Below are positions 31,083 through 39,616 of a stretch of DNA of 64,000 nucleotides, piece after piece. Source of the DNA: DASUPK01 sp963744105 (GTDB lineage: Bacteria; Actinomycetota; Thermoleophilia; Solirubrobacterales; 70-9); contig CAVUSJ010000004.1 of NCBI GenBank assembly GCA_963744105.1, positions 682,001-746,000 of the forward strand, read 5' to 3'. The notes beneath the pieces are model-generated. The model searched no databases. It saw nothing but the letters and a program-made list of their open reading frames with translations, and had not been told where the DNA came from. A program made the translations under genes and the position numbers. Positions within the stretch are counted from its first letter, which is position 1. Each line of letters begins with the position of its first letter.

Positions 31083-32771
31083 CTAGTAGGTCCGCTCCTG
31101 CGGCTGCCACTGGGTCATCGTCACGTCCGAGTAGCTGATCTCGGGGCCGTCATCGGTCCGGGCCAGATCGATGTGCTTGAGCCATTCGTCGTCGTTTCGC
31201 TCCGGGAAGTCGGTGCGGAACTGCGCGCCCCGGCTCTCCGTGCGGTGGATCGCGCCGACGCAGGTGCACTCCGCCAGCTCGAGCATGTAGCTGAGCTCGA
31301 GGGCGCCGAGGATGTCCTGGTTGAAGACGGCGCCCTTGTCGTCCACGTAGGCGCTCTCGGCCTCCTCCTTCAGGCGCTTCACGATCTCGAGCGCCTCGTT
31401 GAGGCCATCGGCGTCGCGGAAGACGGCGACCTTCGAGTCCATCGCCTCGCCGAGCTCCTTGCGGATCTCGGACACGCGGCGTCCGGAGCCCTTCTCGCGG
31501 GAGAGGATCCCGTCGACCCGGGCCTCCTCGTCCTGCAGGAGCGTGTTGGGGAGGCGGCTCTGCTCGCGGCCCTTGGCCCGGTCCGCGGCGTCGACGCCGG
31601 AGCGGCGTCCGAAGATCAGGGTGTCGAGGAGCGAGTTGGCCCCGAGCCGGTTGCCGCCGTGAACCGAGACGCAGGCCACCTCGCCGGCCGCGTAGAGGCC
31701 CGGGACGTTCGTGCGCCCCTCGTTGTCGGTCTTGACGCCGCCCATCGCGTAGTGGTTGCCCGGCTTGATGTGGATCGGCTCCTTGGTGATGTCGACCCCG
31801 GCGAAGTCGCGGCCGACCAGGACGATCTCCCGGAGCGCCTCGTGGATACGCTTGCGCGGCACGACCGTGATGTCGAGCGCGACGGTCCCGTCGGGGAAGC
31901 CGCGTCCCTCGTTGATCTCGGTCTGCTCCGCGCGGGAGACCACGTCGCGCGAGGCGAGCTCCATCTTGTTGGGCGCGTACTTCTCCATGAAGCGCTCGCC
32001 CTTCGCGTTCAGCAGGTGCGCGCCCTCGCCGCGGGCGCCCTCCGTGATCAGGAACCCCTTGCCCGCCAGCGTCGTCGGGTGGTACTGGATCATCTCCATG
32101 TCCATCAGCTTCGCCCCGGCCGCGTAGGCCTGGGACATGCCGTCACCGGTGCAGATCAGGGCGTTGGTGGTCGGCTGCCAGATCTGCCCGGTGCCGCCGG
32201 TGGCCAGGATCACCGCCTTCGCGCCGAAGTGCTCCATCGAGCCGTCGCGGATGTTCCTGCAGATCGCCCCGATGCAGCTGCCGTCATCGTCGAGGGCGAG
32301 GCCGGTGGTGAACCACTCCTCGTAGCGCGCGACGTCCTCGGAGAACTTCATGAGCTGCTCGTAGAGGACGTGCATGATCGCCTGGCCTGTGATGTCGGCG
32401 ACGTAGTAGGTCCGGGCCGCCGAAGCGCCGCCGAACGCGCGCGTCCCGAGCTTGCCCTCCTCGTTGCGGTGGAACGTGACGCCGAGGTGCTCGAGGTGGA
32501 GAAGCTCCTCCGGCGCGGCCTTGCACATGATCTCGACGGCGTCCTGGTCTGCCAGGTAGTCGGAGCCCTTGACCGTGTCGAAGGCGTGCGACTCCCAGCT
32601 GTCGTCCTCCTGGAGGGCGGCGTTGATCCCGCCCTGCGCCGCGTTCGAGTGCGAGCGCACGGGGTGGACCTTGCTCATGATCCCAACCGAGACGCCCTGC
32701 TCGGCAGCGGCAAGCGCGGCCCGCTGCCCCGCGAGGCCCGCCCCGATCACCAGTACGTCGTGGTCCGGCAC
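31083..32771 (-). CDS. sdhA: Succinate dehydrogenase / fumarate reductase flavoprotein subunit
   Basis: Oxidises succinate to fumarate with covalent FAD. The 562-residue protein has the dinucleotide fold (DVLVIGAGLAGQRAALAAAEQG, residues 4-25), the covalent-FAD His in VRSHSNAAQGGINAA (~residue 43), the substrate/active-site regions YHPTTLAGKGFLITEGARGEG and VKPGNHYAMGG-like HIKPGNHYAMGGVKTD, and the C-terminal GANSLLDTLIFGRRSG. The GTG start is 7 nt after a TAGGAT (minus strand, 32779-32784), so the operon promoter is probably leaderless. First gene of sdhA-sdhB-CCG subunit. Confidence 0.95.
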   Translation of the reverse strand: MPDHDVLVIGAGLAGQRAALAAAEQGVSVGIMSKVHPVRSHSNAAQGGINAALQEDDSWESHAFDTVKGSDYLADQDAVEIMCKAAPEELLHLEHLGVTFHRNEEGKLGTRAFGGASAARTYYVADITGQAIMHVLYEQLMKFSEDVARYEEWFTTGLALDDDGSCIGAICRNIRDGSMEHFGAKAVILATGGTGQIWQPTTNALICTGDGMSQAYAAGAKLMDMEMIQYHPTTLAGKGFLITEGARGEGAHLLNAKGERFMEKYAPNKMELASRDVVSRAEQTEINEGRGFPDGTVALDITVVPRKRIHEALREIVLVGRDFAGVDITKEPIHIKPGNHYAMGGVKTDNEGRTNVPGLYAAGEVACVSVHGGNRLGANSLLDTLIFGRRSGVDAADRAKGREQSRLPNTLLQDEEARVDGILSREKGSGRRVSEIRKELGEAMDSKVAVFRDADGLNEALEIVKRLKEEAESAYVDDKGAVFNQDILGALELSYMLELAECTCVGAIHRTESRGAQFRTDFPERNDDEWLKHIDLARTDDGPEISYSDVTMTQWQPQERTY

Positions 32772-32820
32772 GAATCCGATCCTATAGAGACCGCCTGGGC
32801 GAGCGCTGCGCAGGCGGGCG

Positions 32821-34005
32821 CTACAGGCTCGTGTCCGCGCTGCCGGGCGCGATCGGCCTCAAGGCCTTGCCGATCGCGTCGATCGTCAGCACCCCGCGGA
32901 TGCGCCCTTCCGAATCCGTGGCGATCAGGGCACCGAGGCGCCGCAGCGCCTCGTTCCCGAGCACGGACTCGAGCGGCTCGTCCTCCCCGACGGTGAGCGT
33001 GCCGCTGTCGTGCGCGAGCACGTCGCTGACCACCGACGAGGCGCGCTCGACGGCCGGGACGTTGTCCGCGGCGCCGCGGTCGACCAGGCCGATGAAGTGG
33101 CGGCCGGCGTCGACGACCGGGAACCAGGGCGAGCGGTAGCGCAGGAAGTACTCGTCGAGGGCCTGCTCGATCGAGGCGCCCTCGGGGATCGCCACCGGGT
33201 CGCGCTCCATCACGTCCCTGACGGAAATGCCCTCGATCCGGCTGGTCACCTCCGTCTGGGCGAGCGCGGCCTTGGCGGCGCCGCGGAGGATGAAGCCGAT
33301 GAAGGCGAGCCAGATGCCGCCGACGAGGTTGCCCTGGTACGCGACGAAGTACCCCAGGCCGCCGACGATCAGGATGAGGCCGAACCACTCGCCCAAAGTG
33401 GCGGCGAATCGCGTGCCGCTGTTCCGGCTGCCGGTCCGCCACCAGGCGATCGCGCGTGCGATTCGGCCGCCGTCCAGCGGGAACGCGGGGACCAGGTTGA
33501 AGATCAAGACGAACAGGTTGATGCCGCCGAGCCAGCCCAACATCGCCGCGACACCAGAGGTCTGGGTATTCGACTGGGTGAGGGCGGCGTTGCGGACCTC
33601 GCCGCCGGCAAGGAGCAGGCCGGCTCCAAGGCAGGCGACGACGATCGCGGCGGTGACCAGCGGGCCGGCGATCGCGATCTTGAACTCGGTGCCGGGCGTG
33701 TCGGAGTCCTTCTCCAGCCGCGCGAAGCCGCCGAACATCCAGAGGGTGATCCCCGAGACGCCGATGTTGTGGCGGCGGGCGACGAAGGCGTGCCCGAGCT
33801 CGTGCAGCAGGATCGACGCGAAGAAGAGCGTGGCGCTCGCCACGGCGAGGAGGTAGGGGGCCGTCGACCCCTGTGGCTCGTTGAGCACGTCCTTGTAGAA
33901 GCCCGAGAGCCAGAAGATGATCAGGAAGAGGACGACGAACCAGGAGTAGTCCACCGCGATCCTGATGCCGCGAATGCGGAACAGCGTGACGCCGCCGCCG
34001 GCCAT
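32821..34005 (-). CDS. Site-2 protease family (M50) membrane metalloprotease with CBS pair
   Basis: A 394-residue intramembrane zinc protease. The catalytic HELGH is in ILLHELGHAFVARRH (residues ~65-80) and the third ligand region is FNLVPAFPLDGGRI. Several hydrophobic helices surround these. The C-terminus has two CBS motifs (VRDVMERDPVAIPEGASIEQALDEYF and the ~60 residues after it), which bind adenosine nucleotides and may gate activity. Such Rip3/SpoIVFB-like proteases cleave anti-sigma factors or membrane peptides. The ATG at 34005 (MAGGGVTLFRIRGIRIAVDYSWF) is the family-typical start and is 7 nt after TAACCT; the long upstream reading is a shadow of the peptidase gene. Confidence 0.92.
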   Translation of the reverse strand: MAGGGVTLFRIRGIRIAVDYSWFVVLFLIIFWLSGFYKDVLNEPQGSTAPYLLAVASATLFFASILLHELGHAFVARRHNIGVSGITLWMFGGFARLEKDSDTPGTEFKIAIAGPLVTAAIVVACLGAGLLLAGGEVRNAALTQSNTQTSGVAAMLGWLGGINLFVLIFNLVPAFPLDGGRIARAIAWWRTGSRNSGTRFAATLGEWFGLILIVGGLGYFVAYQGNLVGGIWLAFIGFILRGAAKAALAQTEVTSRIEGISVRDVMERDPVAIPEGASIEQALDEYFLRYRSPWFPVVDAGRHFIGLVDRGAADNVPAVERASSVVSDVLAHDSGTLTVGEDEPLESVLGNEALRRLGALIATDSEGRIRGVLTIDAIGKALRPIAPGSADTSL

Positions 34006-34042
34006 GCATCGGAGGTTAGACGCCGATGGGTAGCTTTCCGGC

Positions 34043-35275
34043 ATGGCGACCGAGGCACCGGCCGGGCTCGCTGCCCCACCGGACGAAGATTGGATGCGCT
34101 CCAGGCTCGACGAGCTCTGCTCGTGGGAGCGCGGCTCGGCATCCGAGGGCGAGCGGCGCGCCGCCGAGTGGCTCGCCGCCGAGCTCCGGGAAGCCGGCGC
34201 CCGCGACGTCCGGGTCGAGGAGGAGGCGGGGGCGAACGGCACGTTCTGGTGGCCGATCGGGCTGCTCGCCGGCGCCGGGGCCTTCGCCGGGCTTGCCGCC
34301 CGGCGCGGCGGCCGCGCCGCGCGCGCTCTCGCGACCCTGACCGGCGCAGCGGCGGCTGCGCTGATCGCCGACGAGCTGCCGCCCGGGCAGCGCCGCTTCC
34401 GCCGGCTGCTCCCCAACCGGAGCGCCCACCACGTGCTCGCCGAGCTGGGCCCGGCCGACGCGGAGCGAACCGTCGTCGTCATGGGCCACCACGACGCGGC
34501 CCACACGGCCTTCTTCTTCAACCCCGCGATCACCGAGACGGTGGGGGAGAACGCCCCCTGGGTCTTCGAGGACAACGACACGAGCCCGCCGTTGATGTGG
34601 CCGACGGTCGCCGGCCCGGCGATCGTGGCGGCCGGCGCCGCACTCGGCAGCCGGAAGCTGACCGGCCTCGGAACGGTCGTCTCCGCCGGCTCGGCGGCGT
34701 TCATGGCCCACATCGGCTCCGGCGAGGTCGTCCCGGGCGCGAACGACAACGGCACCGGATGCATCGCCCAGTTGGCGCTCGCCCGCGCGTTCGCCGAGAA
34801 CCCGCCTGAGAACACGCGAGTCCTCTTCCTCTCCACCTCGGAGGAGGCCCTCTGCGAGGGCATGGGCCTGTTCATGGAGCGTCACGCCGCCGAGCTGCCG
34901 GTCGACCGAACCTTCTTCCTCTGCCTCGACACGGTCGGATCGCCCAACCTGCTGGTCCTGCGCGGGGAGGGGATGCTGAAGCTGCGCGAGTACCCGGCGG
35001 CCTCGCTCGAGCTATTCGATTCGACCGCGGATGAGCTCGGGATCGAGATGCCCTTCAGGAACCTTCGCCTGCGCAACGCGACCGACGGCATCTTCCCGCT
35101 GGCGGCCGGCTACCAGTGCGTGTCGGTCGCCTCCTGCAACCAGTGGAAGAACCCGTCGAACTACCACTGGAAGACGGACACGCCGGACCGCGTGGACTAC
35201 GGGACGGTCGCGGACGCGGTCAGGCTCTCGGAGGCCGCGATCCGCAAGCTCGACGAGAAGTGGCTGGGCGGCTGA
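34043..35275 (+). CDS. M28 family zinc peptidase with membrane helices
   Basis: A 410-residue putative aminopeptidase. Zinc ligands and catalytic residues appear in order: MGHHDAAH, GANDNGTG (bridging Asp), STSEEA (catalytic Glu and ligand), LDTVGS, and NYHWKTDTPD (final His). Between the N-terminal lid and the first His are hydrophobic stretches (WPIGLLAGAGAFAGLAA, and ALATLTGAAAAALIA); another (VAGPAIVAAGAALG) follows, so the protein is probably membrane-associated. TAGCTT ends exactly 6 nt before the ATG. It is divergent from the site-2 protease with only 37 bp between. Confidence 0.88.
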   Translation: MATEAPAGLAAPPDEDWMRSRLDELCSWERGSASEGERRAAEWLAAELREAGARDVRVEEEAGANGTFWWPIGLLAGAGAFAGLAARRGGRAARALATLTGAAAAALIADELPPGQRRFRRLLPNRSAHHVLAELGPADAERTVVVMGHHDAAHTAFFFNPAITETVGENAPWVFEDNDTSPPLMWPTVAGPAIVAAGAALGSRKLTGLGTVVSAGSAAFMAHIGSGEVVPGANDNGTGCIAQLALARAFAENPPENTRVLFLSTSEEALCEGMGLFMERHAAELPVDRTFFLCLDTVGSPNLLVLRGEGMLKLREYPAASLELFDSTADELGIEMPFRNLRLRNATDGIFPLAAGYQCVSVASCNQWKNPSNYHWKTDTPDRVDYGTVADAVRLSEAAIRKLDEKWLGG

Positions 35276-35350
35276 CGTTCGCCGAAGTGGCGCACGAGCG
35301 TCGCTGAATTTCTCTCCGCCGACAGGCGGCCTCGGCCTACCATCGGTCAG

Positions 35351-36010
35351 ATGGCGACCGAGGAGTATCAGCAGACCGAGCGCACCCGGATCTACCGGAA
35401 GCCCGGACGCGGCAGCTACGACCGCGAGCTCGTCCACTCGATCCTCGACGAGGCCCTCACCTGCCACGTCGGCTTCGTCCAGGACGGGCAGCCATACGTC
35501 ATCCCCACGATCCACGCCAGGGTGGGGGAGACCCTCTTCCTTCATGGCGCCCGCGGGAACCGGATGCTCAAGAACCTGATCGACGGGACGCGGTGCTGTG
35601 TGACCGCCACCCTGGTGGACGAGCTGGTCCTCGCCCGCGCGGCTCTCCATCACTCACTCAACTACCGCTCGGTGATGGTGCTCGGGACGGCGAGCGAGGT
35701 CACCGATCCCGACGAGAAGGAGGAGGCACTGCGCGCCGTCGTGGAGCACATCGCACCCGGCCGGGCGGACGAGATCCGCGGCGCGGACGAGACCGACCTG
35801 AAGTCCACCCGGGTGCTGTCGATCCCGATCGAGGAGGCCTCGGCCAAGGTCCGGACCGGGCCGCCGGTCGACGAGGAGGCCGATCTCGATCTGCCGTACT
35901 GGGCCGGACAGCTACCGCTGACTCAGAGCACTGGCACGCCGATTCCGGCGCCTGACCTCGCCGGGGACCCGGAGTTCCCCGACAGCATCAAGTCCTGGTC
36001 TCGAACCTAG
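35351..36010 (+). CDS. Pyridoxamine 5'-phosphate oxidase-like FMN-binding protein
   Basis: A 219-residue flavin-binding split-barrel protein. The sequence opens RIYRKPGRGSYDRELVHSILDEALTCHVGFVQDGQPYVIPTIHARVGETLFLHGARGNRML, the pattern of the PNPOx-related subfamily (NimA-like), with flavin-phosphate contacts in the PT.H...LFLHGA strand. It is probably an FMN- or F420-dependent oxidoreductase or cofactor-binding protein; the substrate is unknown. TACCAT ends 7 nt before the ATG. The stop codon shares CTAG with the convergent DUF2277 gene. Confidence 0.85.
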   Translation: MATEEYQQTERTRIYRKPGRGSYDRELVHSILDEALTCHVGFVQDGQPYVIPTIHARVGETLFLHGARGNRMLKNLIDGTRCCVTATLVDELVLARAALHHSLNYRSVMVLGTASEVTDPDEKEEALRAVVEHIAPGRADEIRGADETDLKSTRVLSIPIEEASAKVRTGPPVDEEADLDLPYWAGQLPLTQSTGTPIPAPDLAGDPEFPDSIKSWSRT

Positions 36011-36276
36011 GCCGCGAAGCGCTCTTCGTACTTCGCCCGCCGCTTGGCCGCCTCTTCCTCCCGGTTCTTCGGGGGAGCGTTGGTGACCAGCGAGTCGAGC
36101 AGCTTCCGCGTCGACGCAGTGACCTCGGCGACGGCCAGGTCGAACGCCTCGGCGTTCGCCTTGGACGGCTTCGTCGACCCGCTCACCTTGCGGACGAACT
36201 GAAGCGCCGCGTCGTTGACCTCCTCGTCGCTCGCGGGCGGCTCGAAGTTGTGGAGTTGTCTGATGTTTCTGCACAT
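36007..36276 (-). CDS. DUF2277 family small protein
   Basis: An 89-residue protein starting MCRNIRQLHNFEPPAS, the signature opening of DUF2277, a family of unknown function whose members often have a conserved N-terminal Cys. Upstream in-frame codons are not supported by homology, so the ATG at 36276 was chosen. TACGCT lies exactly 6 nt before it on the minus strand. The rest is helical and charged and ends in KNREEEAAKRRAKYEERFAA. Confidence 0.9.
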   Translation of the reverse strand: MCRNIRQLHNFEPPASDEEVNDAALQFVRKVSGSTKPSKANAEAFDLAVAEVTASTRKLLDSLVTNAPPKNREEEAAKRRAKYEERFAA

Positions 36277-36350
36277 GGGCTCAGCGTACCGATGAGTTTT
36301 CCGGGGCTCCACGGTCTCAGTTGACGTACACATCGACCCGGAGGACCCAA

Positions 36351-36452
36351 ATGAGCCCCAACTTCACACACACCGCCAGTAACGCCCATCGCGCCGAGCA
36401 GCAGCGCCGCGCCGAGGTCCGGATTCGCATCGCCAAGCTCCGCCGCCGCTAG
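36351..36452 (+). CDS. 33-residue basic peptide, upstream-coupled to a reductase gene
   Basis: An ATG frame of 33 codons with a good ribosome site GGAGGA 8 nt upstream. The TAG stop is followed immediately by the ATG of the next gene. The peptide opens MSPNFTHTASNAHRAEQQRR and ends in an Arg/Lys/Ile helix (AEVRIRIAKLRRR). TTGACG at 36321-36326 could be a -35. It could be a real small protein or a leader peptide controlling the downstream gene by translational coupling. Confidence 0.5.
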   Translation: MSPNFTHTASNAHRAEQQRRAEVRIRIAKLRRR

Positions 36453-37013
36453 ATGGCGAAGCTGATCTACTCGGCGATCTGCTCGCTGGACGGCTACGTC
36501 GCCGACGAGGACGGCAACTTCAGCTGGGCCAGGCCGGACGACGAGCTGCATTCCTTCGTCAACGACCTCGAGCGGCCGATCGGCACCTACCTCTACGGGC
36601 GCCGCATGTACGAGACGATGGTCTTCTGGGAGACGGCGGAGGTCTCCCCCGATCAGTGCGATCCGGTCAGCGACTACGCCGACATCTGGCGAGCCGCCGA
36701 GAAGATCGTCTTCTCGCGAAAGCTCGACCAGGTCTCCAGCGCGAAGACGAGAATCGAGCGGGAGTTCGATGCCGAGGCGATCAAGCGGCTGAAGGCCGAG
36801 GCCGAGAGCGACATCAGCGTCGGCGGGCCAGGGCTAGCCGGGGAGGCGATCAGGGCCGGTCTGGTGGATGAGTTCCACCTGTTGGTCAACCCGATCGTCG
36901 TGGGGGGCGGCACGGCGGCGCTTCCGAATGACGCCCACGTCGATCTCGAGCTGGTGGACCAGCGGCGCTTCGGCAGCGGCGTGGTCCATCTCCACTACCG
37001 CACCCGCGGCTGA
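36453..37013 (+). CDS. RibD C-terminal / dihydrofolate-reductase-like reductase
   Basis: A 186-residue protein of the RibD_C family with the DHFR fold: AKLIYSAICSLDGYVADEDGNFSWARPDDE at the N-terminus, then YLYGRRMYETMVFW, SVGGPGLAGEAIRAGLVDEFHLLVNPIVVGGGTAAL at the NADPH site, and FGSGVVHLHYR at the end. Stand-alone members reduce small molecules with NADPH; the natural substrate is usually unknown. It is the second gene of a two-gene unit with the 33-residue peptide. Confidence 0.9.
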   Translation: MAKLIYSAICSLDGYVADEDGNFSWARPDDELHSFVNDLERPIGTYLYGRRMYETMVFWETAEVSPDQCDPVSDYADIWRAAEKIVFSRKLDQVSSAKTRIEREFDAEAIKRLKAEAESDISVGGPGLAGEAIRAGLVDEFHLLVNPIVVGGGTAALPNDAHVDLELVDQRRFGSGVVHLHYRTRG

Positions 37014-37025
37014 GCCATCCGCGCT

Positions 37026-37838
37026 CTAGAGCCCGTGGTTCGGCCACTCGGGGGTCCGCTTCTCCTTGAAGGCGCGGGCCCCGATGGCGTGTGAGTCGCG
37101 GCGGGCGAACATCGAGATGGTGTTCTCGGCCTCACGGCGCAGCTGCTCCTCGTAGGTCCGCCCGACGTTCATCACCATCGTCTCCTTGTCCGAGCGGATC
37201 GCGCCCTGGGGAAGCTCCGCGATCTGGTGAGCGAGCTCCACCGCCCGCTCGAGCGCCCTTCCCTCCGGCACCACCTCGTTGACCAGGCCGATCCGCAGCG
37301 CCTCCTCGGCGTCCACGGGCCGGCCGGTGATGATCATCTCCATCGCGCGGCCGTAGCCGACCGCCAGGGTGAGGCGGACGTTCATCCCGTCGCCGCCGAC
37401 GATGTTCCAGCGCCTCTCGAGCGCCCCGAAGACGGCGTTCTCGTCGGCGATCCGAATGTCGGCGAGCAGCGCGTTCTCCAGCCCGGCCGCGACGGCCCAG
37501 CCGTTGACCGCGGCGATCACCGGCTTGAAGACGTCGACCCTCCGCGTGTAGCCGCACTCTCCGGGCGTGTTGTAGATCGAGGTCTTGAACGCATCCCAGT
37601 CGGGCTGCCCGCCCTCGCCGAGCTCGGCCGCGTCCTCCAGGTCCCAGCCGGCGCAGAAGGCGTCGCCCTCGCCGGTGATGACCAGGACGAACTCGTCCTC
37701 GGCGTCGCGGAAGCGCTGCCAGGCCTGATGGAGCTCCCGGTTCATCTGGCGGCTCACGGCGTTGCGCGCCTCGGGCCGGTCGTAGGTGAGCACGGTGACG
37801 TGCCCGTCGCGCTCGTAGCGCAGGGTCTCGTAGTCCAT
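37026..37838 (-). CDS. Enoyl-CoA hydratase/isomerase family protein
   Basis: A 270-residue crotonase. The oxyanion-hole segments are ITGEGDAFCAGWDLEDAAELGEGG and VNGWAVAAGLENALLADIRIADENAVFGALERRWNIVGGDG. The usual second catalytic Glu region reads FGALERRWNIV, so the exact reaction (hydration versus isomerisation or hydrolysis) is uncertain. The ATG at 37838 has AGAGGAG 5 nt upstream. It lies downstream of an acyl-CoA dehydrogenase and a TetR gene, so fatty-acid beta-oxidation is the likely context. Confidence 0.9.
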   Translation of the reverse strand: MDYETLRYERDGHVTVLTYDRPEARNAVSRQMNRELHQAWQRFRDAEDEFVLVITGEGDAFCAGWDLEDAAELGEGGQPDWDAFKTSIYNTPGECGYTRRVDVFKPVIAAVNGWAVAAGLENALLADIRIADENAVFGALERRWNIVGGDGMNVRLTLAVGYGRAMEMIITGRPVDAEEALRIGLVNEVVPEGRALERAVELAHQIAELPQGAIRSDKETMVMNVGRTYEEQLRREAENTISMFARRDSHAIGARAFKEKRTPEWPNHGL

Positions 37839-37929
37839 GGATTCTCCTCTCGGCTTCGCCATCAGATCGCGGCCACGAGCGGCCGCCCAACGCAAGTCGC
37901 TGCGGGCTTCGCCCTTCGCTCCAAAGAAG

Positions 37930-37947
37930 AGCGGCCTGGTGGCCGCT
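37930..37947 (-). terminator. Terminator at the end of the acyl-CoA dehydrogenase gene
   Basis: AGCGGCC, ACCA loop, GGCCGCT on the minus strand, followed by TCTTCTTTGG. It starts within the stop codon region of the dehydrogenase and separates it from the enoyl-CoA hydratase gene 90 bp away. Confidence 0.5.
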
Positions 37948-39616
37948 AGGCCGCGCGGTGGCGGTTGATGATCCGCTGGAAGTCCGTGCCGGCGGGCAGC
38001 GTCCCGAAGGCATGTCCCCAGTCGCCCTCGAGCCGCGAGGTGATGAAGGCCTCGGCGACCGCCTCGTCGCCGAACCGGACCAGCACCGAGCCCTGGAGGG
38101 CGAGCGCCATTCGCTCGACCAGCGAGCGCGCGCGGGCCTCGAGGGTCGTCGGGTCGGACTGCAGGTCCTTCCGCAGCTCGGCGGCGAAGCGGTCGAGCCG
38201 CGGCTCGAGCACCGCCCCCTCGCCGACCTCGTTCGCGAAGGCCTCCACCGACTCGGGGTTCTTGACCATCGCGCGCATCACGTCGAGGCACTGCACGTTC
38301 CCGGAGCCCTCCCAGATCGAGGCAAGAGGGGCCTCGCGATAGAGGCGAGGCATGCCCGACTCCTCCACGTAGCCATTGCCGCCGAGGGACTCGAGGCACT
38401 CGACGGCGTGCCAGGGGGCGCGCTTGGAGATCCAGTACTTGAGCACCGCGTTGGCGATCCGCTTGAACGCCTGCGCCTCGTCATCGCCGGCGATCGCCTC
38501 GTCGTAGGCGCGGGCGAGGCGCAGCGAGCTGATCGTCGCCGCCTCGGACTCGACCGCCAGGTCGGCGAGGACGTTCTGCATCAGCGGCTGCTCGACCAGC
38601 ACCTTGCCGAAGGTGACCCGGTGCGATGCGTGGTTGATCGCCTGCGCGACGCCGGCCCGCATCCCGGTCGCGCTGCCGGTCGCGCAGTCGAGCCGGGTGT
38701 GGTTGACCATCTCGATGATGGTCCGGACGCCCGCGCCCTCTTCGCCGACCAGCCTCGTCCAGGCGCCGTCGAACTCGATCTCCGACGAGGCGTTGGACCG
38801 ATTCCCGAGCTTGTCCTTGAGCTGCTGCAGGCGGAAGCGGTTGAGCTCGCCGTCCGGCAGCCGCCGCGGCATCAGGAAGCAGGAGACGCCGGCGTCCGCC
38901 TGAGCGAGGATCAGGAACGCGTCGCACTGCGGGGCCGAGAGGAACCACTTGTGGCCGGTGATCTCGTACTCCGCGCCGGGCCCGCCGCCGTTGATCGGCT
39001 TTGCCACCGTGGTGTTTGCGCGGACGTCGGATCCACCCTGCTTCTCCGTCATCCCCATGCCGAACAGGGAGCCCTCCTTCTCGGAGGCGGGGATCTGTCG
39101 CGGGTCGTAGACGTCGGAGAGGATCCGCGGCTCCCACTCCTCGGCGAGCTCGGGCTGCTTTCGCAACGCGGGCACCACCGAGTAGGTCATCGAGATCGGG
39201 CAGCCGACGCCGGCCTCGGCCTGGGAGAAGCACATGAACGCCGCGGCGCGCGCGACGTGGGCGCCGGGCTGTGGCTCGCGCCAGGGCAGGGAGTGGAGCT
39301 CGTGCGAGATTCCGAGCCGCATCAGCTCGTGCCACGAGGGGTGGAACTCGGGGATGTCGACCCGGTTCCCGTAGCGGTCGTGCGTGCGCAGCTTCGGCGG
39401 GTTCTCGTTGGCGAGCCGGCCGAGCTCGATCACGTCGCCGCGACCGGCGATCTCGCCGACCTCGGAGATCCTGTCGATCGCCCAGTCGGCGCCCTCGCGC
39501 TTCACCGCCTCCTTCATGACGGTGTCGGACTCGAAGACGTTGTAGTCGACCAGCGGTGGTGGCTGGTTCTCGACGGTGTGGGTCCTGACTCCGGCGGACT
39601 TCTCAGCGGTTGACAC
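37946..39616 (-). CDS. Acyl-CoA dehydrogenase (AidB-like branch)
   Basis: A 556-residue FAD enzyme. The N-terminal part (PPLVDYNVFESDTVMKEAV, HELHSLPW) and the length match the AidB-type branch rather than short-chain ACADs. Flavin and catalytic motifs: GMGMTEKQGGSDVRANTT, KWFLSAPQCDAFLILAQ, VNHTRLDCATGSATGMRAGVAQAINHA, and ECLESLGGNGYVEESGMPRLYREAPLASIWEGSGNVQCLDVMR with the R...EG pair near the active site. It probably oxidises branched or long acyl-CoAs. The GTG start overlaps the upstream TetR gene by 14 bp, so TetR and dehydrogenase form one operon. Confidence 0.92.
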   Translation of the reverse strand: MSTAEKSAGVRTHTVENQPPPLVDYNVFESDTVMKEAVKREGADWAIDRISEVGEIAGRGDVIELGRLANENPPKLRTHDRYGNRVDIPEFHPSWHELMRLGISHELHSLPWREPQPGAHVARAAAFMCFSQAEAGVGCPISMTYSVVPALRKQPELAEEWEPRILSDVYDPRQIPASEKEGSLFGMGMTEKQGGSDVRANTTVAKPINGGGPGAEYEITGHKWFLSAPQCDAFLILAQADAGVSCFLMPRRLPDGELNRFRLQQLKDKLGNRSNASSEIEFDGAWTRLVGEEGAGVRTIIEMVNHTRLDCATGSATGMRAGVAQAINHASHRVTFGKVLVEQPLMQNVLADLAVESEAATISSLRLARAYDEAIAGDDEAQAFKRIANAVLKYWISKRAPWHAVECLESLGGNGYVEESGMPRLYREAPLASIWEGSGNVQCLDVMRAMVKNPESVEAFANEVGEGAVLEPRLDRFAAELRKDLQSDPTTLEARARSLVERMALALQGSVLVRFGDEAVAEAFITSRLEGDWGHAFGTLPAGTDFQRIINRHRAA

